From NCBI GenBank assembly GCA_965227095.1, contig CBDDFL010000001.1, forward strand, positions 2,046,001 through 2,110,000: a stretch of 64,000 bases of DNA, written 5' to 3'. Positions within the stretch are counted from its first letter, which is position 1, and each line of letters begins with the position of its first letter. Of the stretch, positions 43,748 to 52,925 are shown piece after piece. The position numbers and the translations under genes were made by a program. Below the pieces are notes generated by a model. The model did not search any database. It had not been told where the DNA came from and saw only the letters and a list, made by a program, of their open reading frames with translations. The DNA comes from JANQMY01 sp965227095. GTDB lineage: Bacteria > Pseudomonadota > Alphaproteobacteria > JANQMY01.

Positions 43748-45943
43748 TCAGAACTTGGCGCTCAACTCGATGCCCCAGCTGCGAGGCCGGCCATATTGAC
43801 CAAGAGTTGCCGCATTGCCAAAGCCGCCGGCTATTGGTTCAGGTGACGCGTTCGAGAACTGCGATACGATGTATTCTTTGTCACCCACATTCTTCACAAA
43901 GCCACGCAGCTGATAGCGTTCGTCTGCTGAATTGACCGCCACGAAAATGTTCCCGATGGCATACGCTTCTTGCCGATCAAATGACTCATTGAATTGACGG
44001 AAGAACATTTCGGTGGTGTAGAAAATTTCACCCCGCAACGTGACGCTCCCGATTATCCCGCCATTTGGAATTGGCCAGGTGCCTTCTGCGCCTGCATTAA
44101 TCGTAAACTCAGGAGAGCGCGTTAGTTTGTTTCCCGACAGGTCCTGTGGCGTGCCCGGAACACCCGGAACGAGACCCAACAGGCCGAAAGAGTCAGTGTC
44201 CGTAAACTCATCGTACTCAGCGTTCAAGTAAGAGAGGCCGAGATTGAAAAGTGTGTTTTCGGTCGGTGCGGCAAACACTTCGAGTTCAGCACCATATGCG
44301 CTGGCTTCCGGAGCATTGAGTACAGTGGATGTCGGAAAAATGATTTGGAAGACCTGATAGTCTTCATAGTCGTAGTAGAAGCCAGAAGCGTTCACCACCA
44401 AGTTTCCACCAAGCCAGCTTGATTTGAAACCACCTTCGAAGGCGTCAATGGTTTCTTCGCCAAATGTGCCAAGGCAGCTAGGCTCGCCAAACACTTTACC
44501 GCCCGGCTTAGATCCCCGTTGATAGCCGGCATACACCATCAAATCATCCGTGGCGTCGTATTCAATCACCCCCTTAGGATTAACGAAGCTTTTGTTGATG
44601 TCGACGGAACCGCTACATGTCACAGGCGGAAGCATGGCCAATGTCGTAAGTGGGTTGAACACGAAGGAGTCGATATCCCGTTCATCGCGGCTATATCGAA
44701 TGCCACCAATAACCCGCAAGTCTTCTGTGAGAGAATAGGTCAAGTCGGTGAAGAATGCGTAGTTCAGATTCTGTTCGTCTTGCGACTGTTCAAGCCGCAG
44801 CAACGTACCAAGTGTAGGGATGTCTAAATCGAGCTCGGCATCTTCGTAAAAGAAGTAACCGCCGGCGATCCAGTCGAGACGGTCATCGAAAGCAGAACCA
44901 TTTACATTAAGCTCTTGTTGGAACGTCCGCGACAGATCCCTGCGGTCAACGTCTGTGAACGCGAGCGACACCCCGTCACTATCGTAAAACTCATCTCTCA
45001 GTTCACGATAGTAACTGGTAATGGATTTGACGGTGAAAGCTTCCGTCTCCCACGTGGCTGTGCCGGTTACGCCGAGCACCTCTTGAAATGCGTCGGGATC
45101 ATCCTCTGAAGGGATCACGTTCGGCGTAAGTTGAGCAAATGGGGCCGTTGACCCAAAGAAATTGGTTGCCTGGTTGTAGGTCCAACCGCCTTCTCTGCGC
45201 AGATAGTTCACGCTCATATCGAGGGTGAAATTTTCGTTCGCTAAGTAGCGAAGGGAACCGCGAAGTCCGAACGACGTTTCCTCGTCGAAATCGTCAGACA
45301 ATGAGGGATTGTCGATGAAGCCGTTTGTATCACTAAAATCGACAAATACACGGGCGAGCAGCTTATCGTCAACGACCGGCCCGGACACGTATCCATTGGC
45401 GTTAATGGTCGTAAAGCTGCCACCACCAACCGTGACACCGGCTTCAAATTCGTCGGTCGGCTTACGTGTAATGTAATTGATGATGCCGCCCGTAGAGTTG
45501 CGCCCGTAAAGGGTTCCCTGTGGTCCGCGCAACACTTCCACTCGCTCTAGATCGCCTATGACAATGTTGGTCATGCCCGGTCGTGGCAGAAATACTCCGT
45601 CTACGTGTGATGCGACCCCTTGTTCAGCGAAGCCCGTCTCCACGGACAGGCCGACCCCACGAATCGTGACAAGTGACGTTCCCTGGGTTTCCCCATATAC
45701 CAAGTTTGGAACTTGAAACTGCAAGTCTTCAGTTGCAGTGGCGCCGCGAAAATCTAAATCATTTCCGCTGACGGCGGTGATGGCTTGAGACAAGCTTTGG
45801 ACACTTGCTTCTCGCTTCGTGGCTGTAACGATGATCTCATCGATCTGTGCGACTGCGGATATCGGAGCAGCGGTTGCAAGAGCGAAAGCGGATGCTCCCA
45901 TCATTAGCCCAGCAATACGATGTGCTCGATTCTCATTACTCAT
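43748..45943 (-). CDS. TonB-dependent outer-membrane receptor (no STN domain)
   Basis: 731 residues starting at the ATG at 45943, which has GGGGAGG seven bases upstream; a longer frame to 46012 lacks a ribosome site. The signal peptide ends at AVAQ, followed by TonB box region IDEIIVTATKR, plug motifs (VEVLRGPQGTLYGRNSTGGI) and a barrel ending in GIELSAKF. Unlike the receptor at 19236 it has no signalling domain. It resembles receptors for plant- or xenobiotic-derived compounds common in sphingomonads. It probably imports the substrate processed by the surrounding P450 and phosphotransfer genes. Its promoter region carries the TTGCGA/ACGCAA half-sites. Confidence 0.93.
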   Translation of the reverse strand: MSNENRAHRIAGLMMGASAFALATAAPISAVAQIDEIIVTATKREASVQSLSQAITAVSGNDLDFRGATATEDLQFQVPNLVYGETQGTSLVTIRGVGLSVETGFAEQGVASHVDGVFLPRPGMTNIVIGDLERVEVLRGPQGTLYGRNSTGGIINYITRKPTDEFEAGVTVGGGSFTTINANGYVSGPVVDDKLLARVFVDFSDTNGFIDNPSLSDDFDEETSFGLRGSLRYLANENFTLDMSVNYLRREGGWTYNQATNFFGSTAPFAQLTPNVIPSEDDPDAFQEVLGVTGTATWETEAFTVKSITSYYRELRDEFYDSDGVSLAFTDVDRRDLSRTFQQELNVNGSAFDDRLDWIAGGYFFYEDAELDLDIPTLGTLLRLEQSQDEQNLNYAFFTDLTYSLTEDLRVIGGIRYSRDERDIDSFVFNPLTTLAMLPPVTCSGSVDINKSFVNPKGVIEYDATDDLMVYAGYQRGSKPGGKVFGEPSCLGTFGEETIDAFEGGFKSSWLGGNLVVNASGFYYDYEDYQVFQIIFPTSTVLNAPEASAYGAELEVFAAPTENTLFNLGLSYLNAEYDEFTDTDSFGLLGLVPGVPGTPQDLSGNKLTRSPEFTINAGAEGTWPIPNGGIIGSVTLRGEIFYTTEMFFRQFNESFDRQEAYAIGNIFVAVNSADERYQLRGFVKNVGDKEYIVSQFSNASPEPIAGGFGNAATLGQYGRPRSWGIELSAKF

Positions 45944-46034
45944 CAAAAATCCTCCCCTAACTTTCAACATGAAAGTCGTTCCTTTTGGTTTGGCCAGGTT
46001 GGCGGATATCAAATCGCCTCCTAGTCCAAGATTA

Positions 46035-46109
46035 TTGCGATACAGAATATATCTTATTATTCAAAGTACGCAAAATAGAGAAAAGGTTACCAAAAAATAT
46101 CTTATGCGT
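46035..46109. promoter_or_regulatory. Putative shared operator upstream of the second TonB receptor gene
   Basis: TTGCGA (46035), ACGCAA (46068) and ATGCGT (46104) lie in a 75-base AT-rich stretch upstream of the receptor start at 45943. The half-sites match those in four other promoters of the block, though the spacing (33 bases) differs from the 26 bases seen twice elsewhere. Confidence 0.4.
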
Positions 46110-46443
46110 TATGTGGCTATTCTGACACACTTGCTTGACCGCGGAGCCGGGCGAAGAGCCCACGCCCCCAAGCAAGGAGCGCTCTCAGGTCCTGAAATGC
46201 GCTCGCACTAGCGGTTTTTATAGGTGCGCCACCAATGCCAATTTCCATGGCGGCGGTTGCTCGCCAAAGCACCACGACGATCGAAACCGCCATCAGAGTC
46301 ACCGGCCATTTTCAGTGGCCAAAGATGTCCAACCACTTGTGAAGTGGCGATTCTATGGTCGTAACAGGGGGCGTGCCTTTAAGTTCTAAGTGTGGGGGCT
46401 GCCTAATACCCCTTAAAATCACTTAGCGTGTTTACGGAACACG
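46110..46443. other. Gene-free stretch between receptor promoter and amidohydrolase terminator
   Basis: About 330 bases of higher G+C than the flanking promoters. Short open frames exist on both strands (for example 46117-46302 minus) but lack ribosome sites and known motifs. It could be a decayed gene or insertion-sequence remnant; I cannot identify it. Confidence 0.4.
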
Positions 46444-46481
46444 TAAAAAAAAGCCCCCGCTTGAAAAAGAAGCGAGGGCTT
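46444..46481 (-). terminator. Rho-independent terminator of the amidohydrolase gene
   Basis: On the minus strand AAGCCCTCGCTT - 7-base loop - AAGCGGGGGCTT followed by a run of T residues. The 12-bp stem is complete with one G-U pair. It starts 23 bases beyond the stop codon at 46504. Confidence 0.9.
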
Positions 46482-46503
46482 GATTTCGGGGCTTGGCTTA
46501 AAC

Positions 46504-48270
46504 TTATTCGGCAGCGATTTGAATGTTGTTTGCCAAGGCTTGGTCGACTTCTTGACCGCCGTTTCCAAGCAATCTGCCGGGGAGGGCGCCCGTGCTCACG
46601 CTATTCTCGAAAATTACTTCACCGTTCACAACGTTCCACTCGATGCCTTCTGAGCGAACAACACGGCGCCAATCTCCGTCCGGTAAGTCGTCAACGATAT
46701 CATAGGCATGTTGGTTGTAACCGAGATTGTCAAAGTCATAGATATACAGATCTGCCGCGTATCCTTCCAACAGCACGCCACGCTTGTTCAAGCCCAGAAC
46801 GCGAGACGGCAAATTGCTCAACTTGAAATGAATTTCTTCGAGCGACATTCGATTCTCTTCGCGAACCATTTGCATAATATTGTCCGTTGAGAAATGGCCT
46901 CCGCTAAAGAATTTAATGTGTGCACCACCATCGGAGGTTCCCGGCAGAACTCGTCTGTGCTTTAGGATAGAGGAAAGTTTTTCGATGTCCGTACTTGTGG
47001 CCTGTGTGGTGCGAAAATCTGCCATCGCCCCATCGGACTCTGCGATGATGTCGAAAATCACATCGATCGGTGTACTGTTTGTTTTCTCAGCGATGTCGCT
47101 CAGCAGCTGACCCTCATGCGGAGCAAACTTCTGACCTTTTGCCCGAAGCAGAATAAATGACTCAACCGGACCGCCAGATCCCACCATCATGTCGGGATTG
47201 TACTGTTCTCTGGCCCGTGCTCGATAATCTTGGTCGCGGAGCAGCTTTTTTTTCTCATCCGCGCCTCGGGCTCGGGCAAACTCCGCAAACGGATCAACCC
47301 CCTGCCACAGCGTATCGGCATCGACTGCGTTAAACTCATTCCAAGCCCGCATCGTTAAGGATTGACTGTAGATATTTAATCCTTGCTCTTCGCACCTGTT
47401 CAACCACGCCATAATATCCGTATGATAATCAGGTAACATGTCGAAGGCAGTGATGACGTTGTGAAGAATGGAGCGTCCGGAAATTCTGGCCAGTTCTTCT
47501 ACGGCCTGCCGGTTGCTCACAGTCACAGGAAGTTCAGCGAGACATTGGATAACCCCTTGATCGCGTTCCCGTAAAACTTCGGCGAGATTATATGCATCGT
47601 CGATCTGCATGGAATCAGTTGGCATCGGCGTTCCATCGCAGTCTTTGTGGCTATTGAATTCGTTGAGGTGGGATAGCGCAAAGCCAATTGCACCTTGGTC
47701 CATCGCTTCGTTCAGTAGGTCCCGCATCTGCTGGCGCTCAGCTGGAGTAGCACCACGAGATTTGGCGGCGTCGTAGCCCATCACGTAGATCATCAGTGAG
47801 TTAAGGGGCATGTATGTGGCAAGATTGATACCCTTGCGGACGCTCTTCATGTAGTTAATCCAGTCGGGAAAAGATTCCCATTCCCATGGGAGTGCTTTAC
47901 GCATCGCGCCGAGCGGGACTTGCTCGGTGTTTTCCATCATGAGCATGTAACGATCACGCGCGTCCGGCTTACACGGCATGAAGCCAAAACCACAGTTTCC
48001 GACGACAACGGTTGTTGTTCCGTGCCAACCAGAATTTGTGCAATAGGGGTCCCAATGAACCTGCGCATCATAATGGGTGTGCGGATCAATAACGCCCGGC
48101 GCGACGATCTTGCCTTTCGCATTGATGACTTTGGCGGCCTTATCGGTCGAAATATTGCTGCCAATTTGGTCAATGATGCCGTCGTTGATCCCAATGTCAC
48201 CAAAATATCGGGCCACGCCTGTCCCGTCCACGATTGTCCCTTCTTTGATGACGATGTCGAACTTTGTCAT
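46504..48270 (-). CDS. N-acyl-D-amino-acid deacylase-like amidohydrolase
   Basis: 588 residues from an ATG with GGGAG eight bases upstream. The metal site of the amidohydrolase superfamily is visible as PGVIDPHTHYDAQVHWDP (H-x-H) with the D-aminoacylase-type spacing. VDGTGVARYFGDIGINDG forms the small beta-sandwich start, TSDGGAHIKFFSGGHFS holds the late metal-binding Asp region, and NVVNGEVIFENS closes the sandwich. The family hydrolyses N-acyl-D-amino acids, but many members in degradation clusters are uncharacterised; here the substrate could be any amide or cyclic ester. No signal peptide, so cytoplasmic. It has its own promoter and terminator. Confidence 0.87.
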   Translation of the reverse strand: MTKFDIVIKEGTIVDGTGVARYFGDIGINDGIIDQIGSNISTDKAAKVINAKGKIVAPGVIDPHTHYDAQVHWDPYCTNSGWHGTTTVVVGNCGFGFMPCKPDARDRYMLMMENTEQVPLGAMRKALPWEWESFPDWINYMKSVRKGINLATYMPLNSLMIYVMGYDAAKSRGATPAERQQMRDLLNEAMDQGAIGFALSHLNEFNSHKDCDGTPMPTDSMQIDDAYNLAEVLRERDQGVIQCLAELPVTVSNRQAVEELARISGRSILHNVITAFDMLPDYHTDIMAWLNRCEEQGLNIYSQSLTMRAWNEFNAVDADTLWQGVDPFAEFARARGADEKKKLLRDQDYRARAREQYNPDMMVGSGGPVESFILLRAKGQKFAPHEGQLLSDIAEKTNSTPIDVIFDIIAESDGAMADFRTTQATSTDIEKLSSILKHRRVLPGTSDGGAHIKFFSGGHFSTDNIMQMVREENRMSLEEIHFKLSNLPSRVLGLNKRGVLLEGYAADLYIYDFDNLGYNQHAYDIVDDLPDGDWRRVVRSEGIEWNVVNGEVIFENSVSTGALPGRLLGNGGQEVDQALANNIQIAAE

Positions 48271-48324
48271 TGGTGATCTCCCAGTAGCTGCGTCCGTTGT
48301 CGTGACGTCTTTCCGATATCATTA

Positions 48325-48366
48325 TTGCGTATAATAAACAATAATAAAAAACGCAAAACGCAAAAT
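48325..48366. promoter_or_regulatory. Putative shared operator upstream of the amidohydrolase gene
   Basis: TTGCGT (48325-48330) and ACGCAA (48351-48356) are exact inverted half-sites 26 bases apart. A second ACGCAA follows seven bases later, giving ACGCAAAACGCAAAAT. This double unit nearly equals the one at 33556. It lies 55 bases upstream of the amidohydrolase start. Confidence 0.5.
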
Positions 48367-48392
48367 TAGTGTGATTAGGGCAAAAAATTAGC

Positions 48393-49376
48393 TTATTGAG
48401 GGCGTTGGCTTAAACCGTCTGTGAGGGTGGCAAAGTCTTCGCAAACGCCAGCAGCCTGTTCGGCGCTTCCGCAAATCAAATTGGCGATATTGAAGTCGCA
48501 AAAACCCGTCAGGTCTCCACATGTCACAGTCGACATGCCCTCAACTCCGATGTGAGACCCTTTTCCGCCGAGCGCCGAACGATACGAGGTTGGAAAACCA
48601 TCCAATATGCTCGCATCAAAATGAAGGTTTTCGCCCGTCTCAAGCGTCATATCAACCGTGCCCCCGCGCACCGTCATGCCATCCGAGTTCACGAAGGAAA
48701 CGATGTCGAGAGCCGTGAGGTCGTGTTTTTGTCCGTTTCGGACCACCCATCCGCCCTTGCCAACCATCCCGTTTGAGGCATGAAAAATGAGGGAGCTAAA
48801 AGAAAGTTCAGGACCGGTCGTGCCGGCAAACCAACGGAAGCTTCGCATGATCGAAACGTCGCGATGTCCCCAAGAATGATCCCGATGACCAAGGCCGTTT
48901 TGGATGTCTATCACGCGGTCGCCTATGCGGACTTGGCCTTCGACACGCCCAGAGCTTTCATAGTGATTGGGGGCTGCCACATCCATATCGTCCGGCGCGC
49001 CGATCATCTTCCAGCACGCCACTGAGGGATAGAAGTCATACAGGCGCAGGTCAACGGACGCGTCTTTTTCGTCCGCCGTCACTTGTATGTACTCACCATT
49101 CGGTATTCGCCACTTCAGAGAACCGGCGGCAAAACCGTCACTCGTGCGGTCGCCTGATTGCATGGTGAGGTCAAACGGATTGTGGCGAAAGCGCTGTCCA
49201 TCATCCGTTGTCAAATCGAAGTGTACTTGGGATTTCCCGATATTAGGTTCGGACCCTATGCGCAGAAAACCCGTGACCCCTTCGTCTCGATCATCAAAAA
49301 GAAGAACAACGGATTCCTGCCAATTCGGATCATCCGCATCTGGTGTATGTGTAAAATCTACATCTGAATAAAGCAT
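48393..49376 (-). CDS. DUF7064/DUF7065-like beta-barrel protein (copy 1)
   Basis: 327 residues from ATG 49376; a TTG four codons upstream is the alternative. I see a beta-rich protein with a conserved central motif GLGHRDHSWGHRD (near residue 180), preceded by HYESSGRVEGQVRIG. The HRDxSWG signature and two-domain length fit the DUF7064/DUF7065 group, which resembles lipocalin-like AttH/CrtC hydratases of carotenoid and terpenoid metabolism. No signal peptide. It is encoded 21 bases after a PEP-utilising protein gene. Its paralogue (53795-54766) is likewise downstream of a PEP-utilising pair. Function unknown; a hydratase or isomerase acting on a hydrophobic intermediate is a guess. Confidence 0.65.
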   Translation of the reverse strand: MLYSDVDFTHTPDADDPNWQESVVLLFDDRDEGVTGFLRIGSEPNIGKSQVHFDLTTDDGQRFRHNPFDLTMQSGDRTSDGFAAGSLKWRIPNGEYIQVTADEKDASVDLRLYDFYPSVACWKMIGAPDDMDVAAPNHYESSGRVEGQVRIGDRVIDIQNGLGHRDHSWGHRDVSIMRSFRWFAGTTGPELSFSSLIFHASNGMVGKGGWVVRNGQKHDLTALDIVSFVNSDGMTVRGGTVDMTLETGENLHFDASILDGFPTSYRSALGGKGSHIGVEGMSTVTCGDLTGFCDFNIANLICGSAEQAAGVCEDFATLTDGLSQRPQ

Positions 49377-49397
49377 TCTTGGCCTCAATTTTTTGAT

Positions 49398-51086
49398 CTA
49401 AGCTGAGCTGTTTGAGTGTTTGTTGAGCAGTGCGAGTTCGTCACCTTCAATGGTCACTGTGCCGGACGCGCCGTCGACAGTAACGATGGCCCCGTCAGGA
49501 ATGCGTCGCGTTCCATTTCGCGTGTTGACCACCGCTGGAATGCCAATTTCCCTGGCGATTATAGCGCTGTGGCTTAACATGCCGCCGACATCAGCAACTA
49601 ATGCGCCAGCAATCGAAAACAATGCCGCCCATCCGGGATCGGTCACTTTGCAGATCAATATGTCACCTTTTGAGAATCCGTCAGTGTTACTCGGGTCTGA
49701 TATGACCCGTGCTCTGCCAGTGACTTTCCCGGGACTTGCGGCCGCTCCTTCGATCACGTCCCCGGGTTGCGCGGTGGGGGAGACGCCGCCACTCTGATCG
49801 CCCCTATTTCGGTTCTTAGCGAATGTCCAAATAAGTTCTCTCAGCTGCTCGGACGTAAAGAAATCCGGCAGTTCAATCTGATCATACTGACGCCGAAGCT
49901 CTCGACGTTCGGCGGCCAATTCGCCATATTGATCACTATGCTGAGTGCTTGACATGATTTCTTCGAAAGAAAGATAGAACACATCATCGACGCAGGTGAT
50001 TGACCCCTTGTCCAAAAGATATTGCCCAATGTTTCGGGCGGCGGCCCGTCCGACGTCGGGCGCCATAAACATGCATGCTTTGCCGACCTCCCTGATCGGT
50101 ATGAGACGCGAAGCGAACCAGTAGCCGATGCGGAACTCTGCTTTTGTGAGAACTGATGCGTTCGAAAGAAGTTCGGCCTTCCGTTTCGTCGCTCTTTGTT
50201 GAGTTTTTTTAAAACGGGCAGTTGGCCTCTCACTTTCCGGTGCCGACGCATTTACCTCAAGGATCTGGTTCAGCAAGTCATTGTTTTCGCGCCAACTTAG
50301 CGATTCCAGTTCCGCGCCGGACGGGCACATGTAACCGTAGTCTGTAAGAAATTCTTCAAGGCTCTCCTCGTTCTTTGCCACTCGCCATAGACGGTCCAGC
50401 ATCTCAGTCTCTTTGACATTGCCGAAACCAGACGCAATCGTCAGGACATCTTCCTGGCTGCCGAGTTTTTCGACTGGCCGTGCGAGCTGAGCCATGAAAG
50501 CAGGGCTGAGCGATGCGACAAGGCCCGCATGGTCGATCACTGACTCATAAACATTCCGTGCCTCGGAAAATATTTTGAGGGATTCTTCGATGTTTGCGTG
50601 CTTCAGCGTCTCAGTTTTGGACCTCCACCAATTGGTGGTCGTGCGGCCAAGGTTTGCGTTTTCAGCGGGAAGGGTTTTTACCAACCACGCGATTTTTGCA
50701 AAGGCGATGGGATAACGCAGTCGGTAGGGCTTACTCACCACGTTGTCTCGGACATTGCCAAGTATCGATGCTTCGAATTCGTCAGCCGTTATGCCAGGTG
50801 TGCGGTCCATCAGCCATCGGAGTGTATCGAGGTTGATTGCTATTTTGCCGCAGAAGAAGCACGTCATTTGCGTGCCGCCAAACTCAGGAATGACCGGGTG
50901 GGCCAAAAGGCCCATCCGGTGGTACATGCGTCCTGCGGGGTAGAGATTTGCTGGTCTCTGGAAATCAGCGGTAAGTGGTGTGACTGTTCCGGGGGTCGCC
51001 TCACCGACATTTACGCGGGTCCACATCACGTCTGATCCCGGATCGTCATGCAGAATATTTGGTGTCAAAAGTTTTTCGAGGTCCAC
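49398..51086 (-). CDS. PEP-utilising (swivel-histidine) substrate subunit, copy 1, lacking ATP-grasp
   Basis: 562 residues using the GTG at 51086 with GGAG upstream; an in-frame TTG at 51152 is less likely because it adds a tail absent from the paralogue. The N-terminal part starts WTRVNVGEATPGTVTPLT, a pattern seen after the ATP domain in rifampin phosphotransferase-like proteins. The C-terminal swivel domain holds GGMLSHSAIIAREIGIP with phosphohistidine candidate His506. The usual N-terminal ATP-grasp domain is entirely missing, so it cannot be charged alone; the protein at 52922 can supply it. Expected reaction: transfer of a phosphate from phosphohistidine to a substrate hydroxyl. Confidence 0.85.
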   Translation of the reverse strand: MDLEKLLTPNILHDDPGSDVMWTRVNVGEATPGTVTPLTADFQRPANLYPAGRMYHRMGLLAHPVIPEFGGTQMTCFFCGKIAINLDTLRWLMDRTPGITADEFEASILGNVRDNVVSKPYRLRYPIAFAKIAWLVKTLPAENANLGRTTTNWWRSKTETLKHANIEESLKIFSEARNVYESVIDHAGLVASLSPAFMAQLARPVEKLGSQEDVLTIASGFGNVKETEMLDRLWRVAKNEESLEEFLTDYGYMCPSGAELESLSWRENNDLLNQILEVNASAPESERPTARFKKTQQRATKRKAELLSNASVLTKAEFRIGYWFASRLIPIREVGKACMFMAPDVGRAAARNIGQYLLDKGSITCVDDVFYLSFEEIMSSTQHSDQYGELAAERRELRRQYDQIELPDFFTSEQLRELIWTFAKNRNRGDQSGGVSPTAQPGDVIEGAAASPGKVTGRARVISDPSNTDGFSKGDILICKVTDPGWAALFSIAGALVADVGGMLSHSAIIAREIGIPAVVNTRNGTRRIPDGAIVTVDGASGTVTIEGDELALLNKHSNSSA

Positions 51087-51156
51087 GGACGAGCGCTCCG
51101 CTGTGTGGCGACAAGTCTGGAAAATCAGATATCTTTGGGCAGAGTAATTCAAAACA

Positions 51157-51199
51157 ACGCAATATCAATAAGAAATATATTGCGATTGACATTATGCGT
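51157..51199. promoter_or_regulatory. Putative shared operator between the divergent PEP-enzyme genes
   Basis: ACGCAA (51157), TTGCGA (51180) and ATGCGT (51194) sit in the 192-base region between the divergent starts at 51086 and 51279. The half-sites match the four other promoter regions of the block. One bound regulator could control both directions. Confidence 0.45.
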
Positions 51200-51278
51200 A
51201 TTTTTGATGATGTTTCCAGAAAAAGTAATGGTCAGACCCGTCAACGTTTGAGGGGATCGACGGACCGGGGAGCAACGG

Positions 51279-52925
51279 ATGAACGCATTTACGCAGCAGG
51301 GCGATGTCGAGGCCGATGGATATGTGTCGGACCCCTTGCACATGCCCAATGGCGATGCGGATACGTGTTGGAGCCGTGTGAATCTAGGTGAGTTTATCGT
51401 CGGTGTGCCAACACCGCTGACTTGGAACTTGTGGGACCATGGAACGCGTTTGTCCGGGCCAGAGATCTATTACCGTATGGGACTGGCAACAGGTCAAGAA
51501 CGGCGGCAAGCTGATGATGGCCAAACCATAACGACGGTTTTGTTCGGTTGGCCGGTATGCAATGTGGACGCGATGCGCCATTTCATTGATCGAGCGGGCA
51601 AAGAGGCTGGGGACTCATTTGAACGCAACATGCTCGGCGCGCTTTCTAACCGCCAGAAGGCAACAACGACGCCAAAGACAAGACGTGGCATCAGCAGCAT
51701 CAAAACAACTTACATGCTGCTCACATATCCGAAGCTCTTGGAGAGGACGGTTTCCGAAACGCGAGACTGGTGGCGCAACGCTGTGCAGGAAACACAGAGA
51801 GCATCGTTAACGCAGACGAAAGCAATTATTGCAGAAGCATTTGAGCGATACCCAAATATCTGCGTCGTGGCTGGTTCGGGAGGAACTGTTGGGGGGCAGG
51901 TCGTTTTTTCATTGTTGGAAAAATCGCTGCCTGCGGAAAAACAGAAATTGTTATCCAAGGTCGTTTCCGGAGGAAGCAACCTCGCAGAAGCACGCATGCT
52001 GGCGGCGCTGTGGGATGTCGCTGAGGGGAAGAAAATACTGGATGATTTTTTGAGCGAGTATGGCTTCTATGGCTCTGATGTGGGGGAATGCCTCAATCTT
52101 TCTTGGCGGGAAAACCCAAAGGCCCTCGCTCCGATCATCGAAAACTACAAATCATCAGGCGGGGCCTTGGACCCTAAGAACCGTCACCAAGACCGAGCGA
52201 AAACAAGGACATCTGCGCTACAGGAACTTCGGGCTTCTGTCGGGATGGTGCGGTTTCGATGGATTAAGGTTTTACTCTCTTATGCCGAAAAAATGACCCA
52301 ATGGCGCGAAGATGGAAAGACGTGCACTTTGAGGGTCCATGACGTTGTTCGTGCCGCGGCTCGACGCGTTGGAGAACATCTTGTTGCGGCAGGCGACCTG
52401 GACAATCCAAATGATGTGTTTTTTCTGTCTCAAGCGGAAATCGAAGCCGCGCCGTTTCCGAACCTTCGGGAAACTGTTCTTTTTAGAAAGGCAAAAAGAT
52501 CCTTCTATGAGGATATCGAAATGCCTGACGCATTTGTTGGGATGCCGAACATAAAGTTTCGGTCGCACGAACAGGACTTTGAAACCCAAGACGACGGCGC
52601 GGCTGAAAACATCAACGGTGTTGGTGTAAGTCCTGGAACGATTGTAGGTCGAGCGCGGGTCGTATTAGATCCAGCCGACTGTGGTGATTTCGAGAGGGGG
52701 GATATTCTCGTTTGCCGCAATACGGATCCCAGTTGGGCACCGCTGTTCACGCTTGCAGGAGGTATCGTTACCGACATGGGCGGCATGCTCAGCCACGGTG
52801 CAATTATTGCGCGCGAGCTTGGCGTTCCATGTGTCGTGAACACAAGAACAGGTACACGATCATTATCTGACCGGCAAAGGATTCACATAGATGGCACAAC
52901 CGGAAAGATTGAGGTGCTGCCGTGA
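51279..52925 (+). CDS. PEP-utilising (swivel-histidine) substrate subunit, copy 2, lacking ATP-grasp
   Basis: 548 residues, ATG with GGGGAG seven bases upstream. Start WSRVNLGEFIVGVPTPLT and swivel motif GGMLSHGAIIARELGVP (phosphohistidine candidate His506) match copy 1 over the whole length. It lacks an ATP-grasp domain. The next gene encodes exactly that domain and overlaps by four bases (GTGA), so the two polypeptides together equal one rifampin-phosphotransferase- or PEP-synthase-like enzyme. Phenylphosphate synthase of Thauera is split in the same way. The substrate domain between (about 60-420) differs from PEP synthase and probably binds the pathway compound. Confidence 0.87.
   Translation: MNAFTQQGDVEADGYVSDPLHMPNGDADTCWSRVNLGEFIVGVPTPLTWNLWDHGTRLSGPEIYYRMGLATGQERRQADDGQTITTVLFGWPVCNVDAMRHFIDRAGKEAGDSFERNMLGALSNRQKATTTPKTRRGISSIKTTYMLLTYPKLLERTVSETRDWWRNAVQETQRASLTQTKAIIAEAFERYPNICVVAGSGGTVGGQVVFSLLEKSLPAEKQKLLSKVVSGGSNLAEARMLAALWDVAEGKKILDDFLSEYGFYGSDVGECLNLSWRENPKALAPIIENYKSSGGALDPKNRHQDRAKTRTSALQELRASVGMVRFRWIKVLLSYAEKMTQWREDGKTCTLRVHDVVRAAARRVGEHLVAAGDLDNPNDVFFLSQAEIEAAPFPNLRETVLFRKAKRSFYEDIEMPDAFVGMPNIKFRSHEQDFETQDDGAAENINGVGVSPGTIVGRARVVLDPADCGDFERGDILVCRNTDPSWAPLFTLAGGIVTDMGGMLSHGAIIARELGVPCVVNTRTGTRSLSDRQRIHIDGTTGKIEVLP

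Noticed and set aside
46117..46302. Small minus-strand open frame in the gap before the amidohydrolase terminator
   Set aside because: No ribosome site, no known family, and composition like decayed DNA; listed only as an unexplained stretch.
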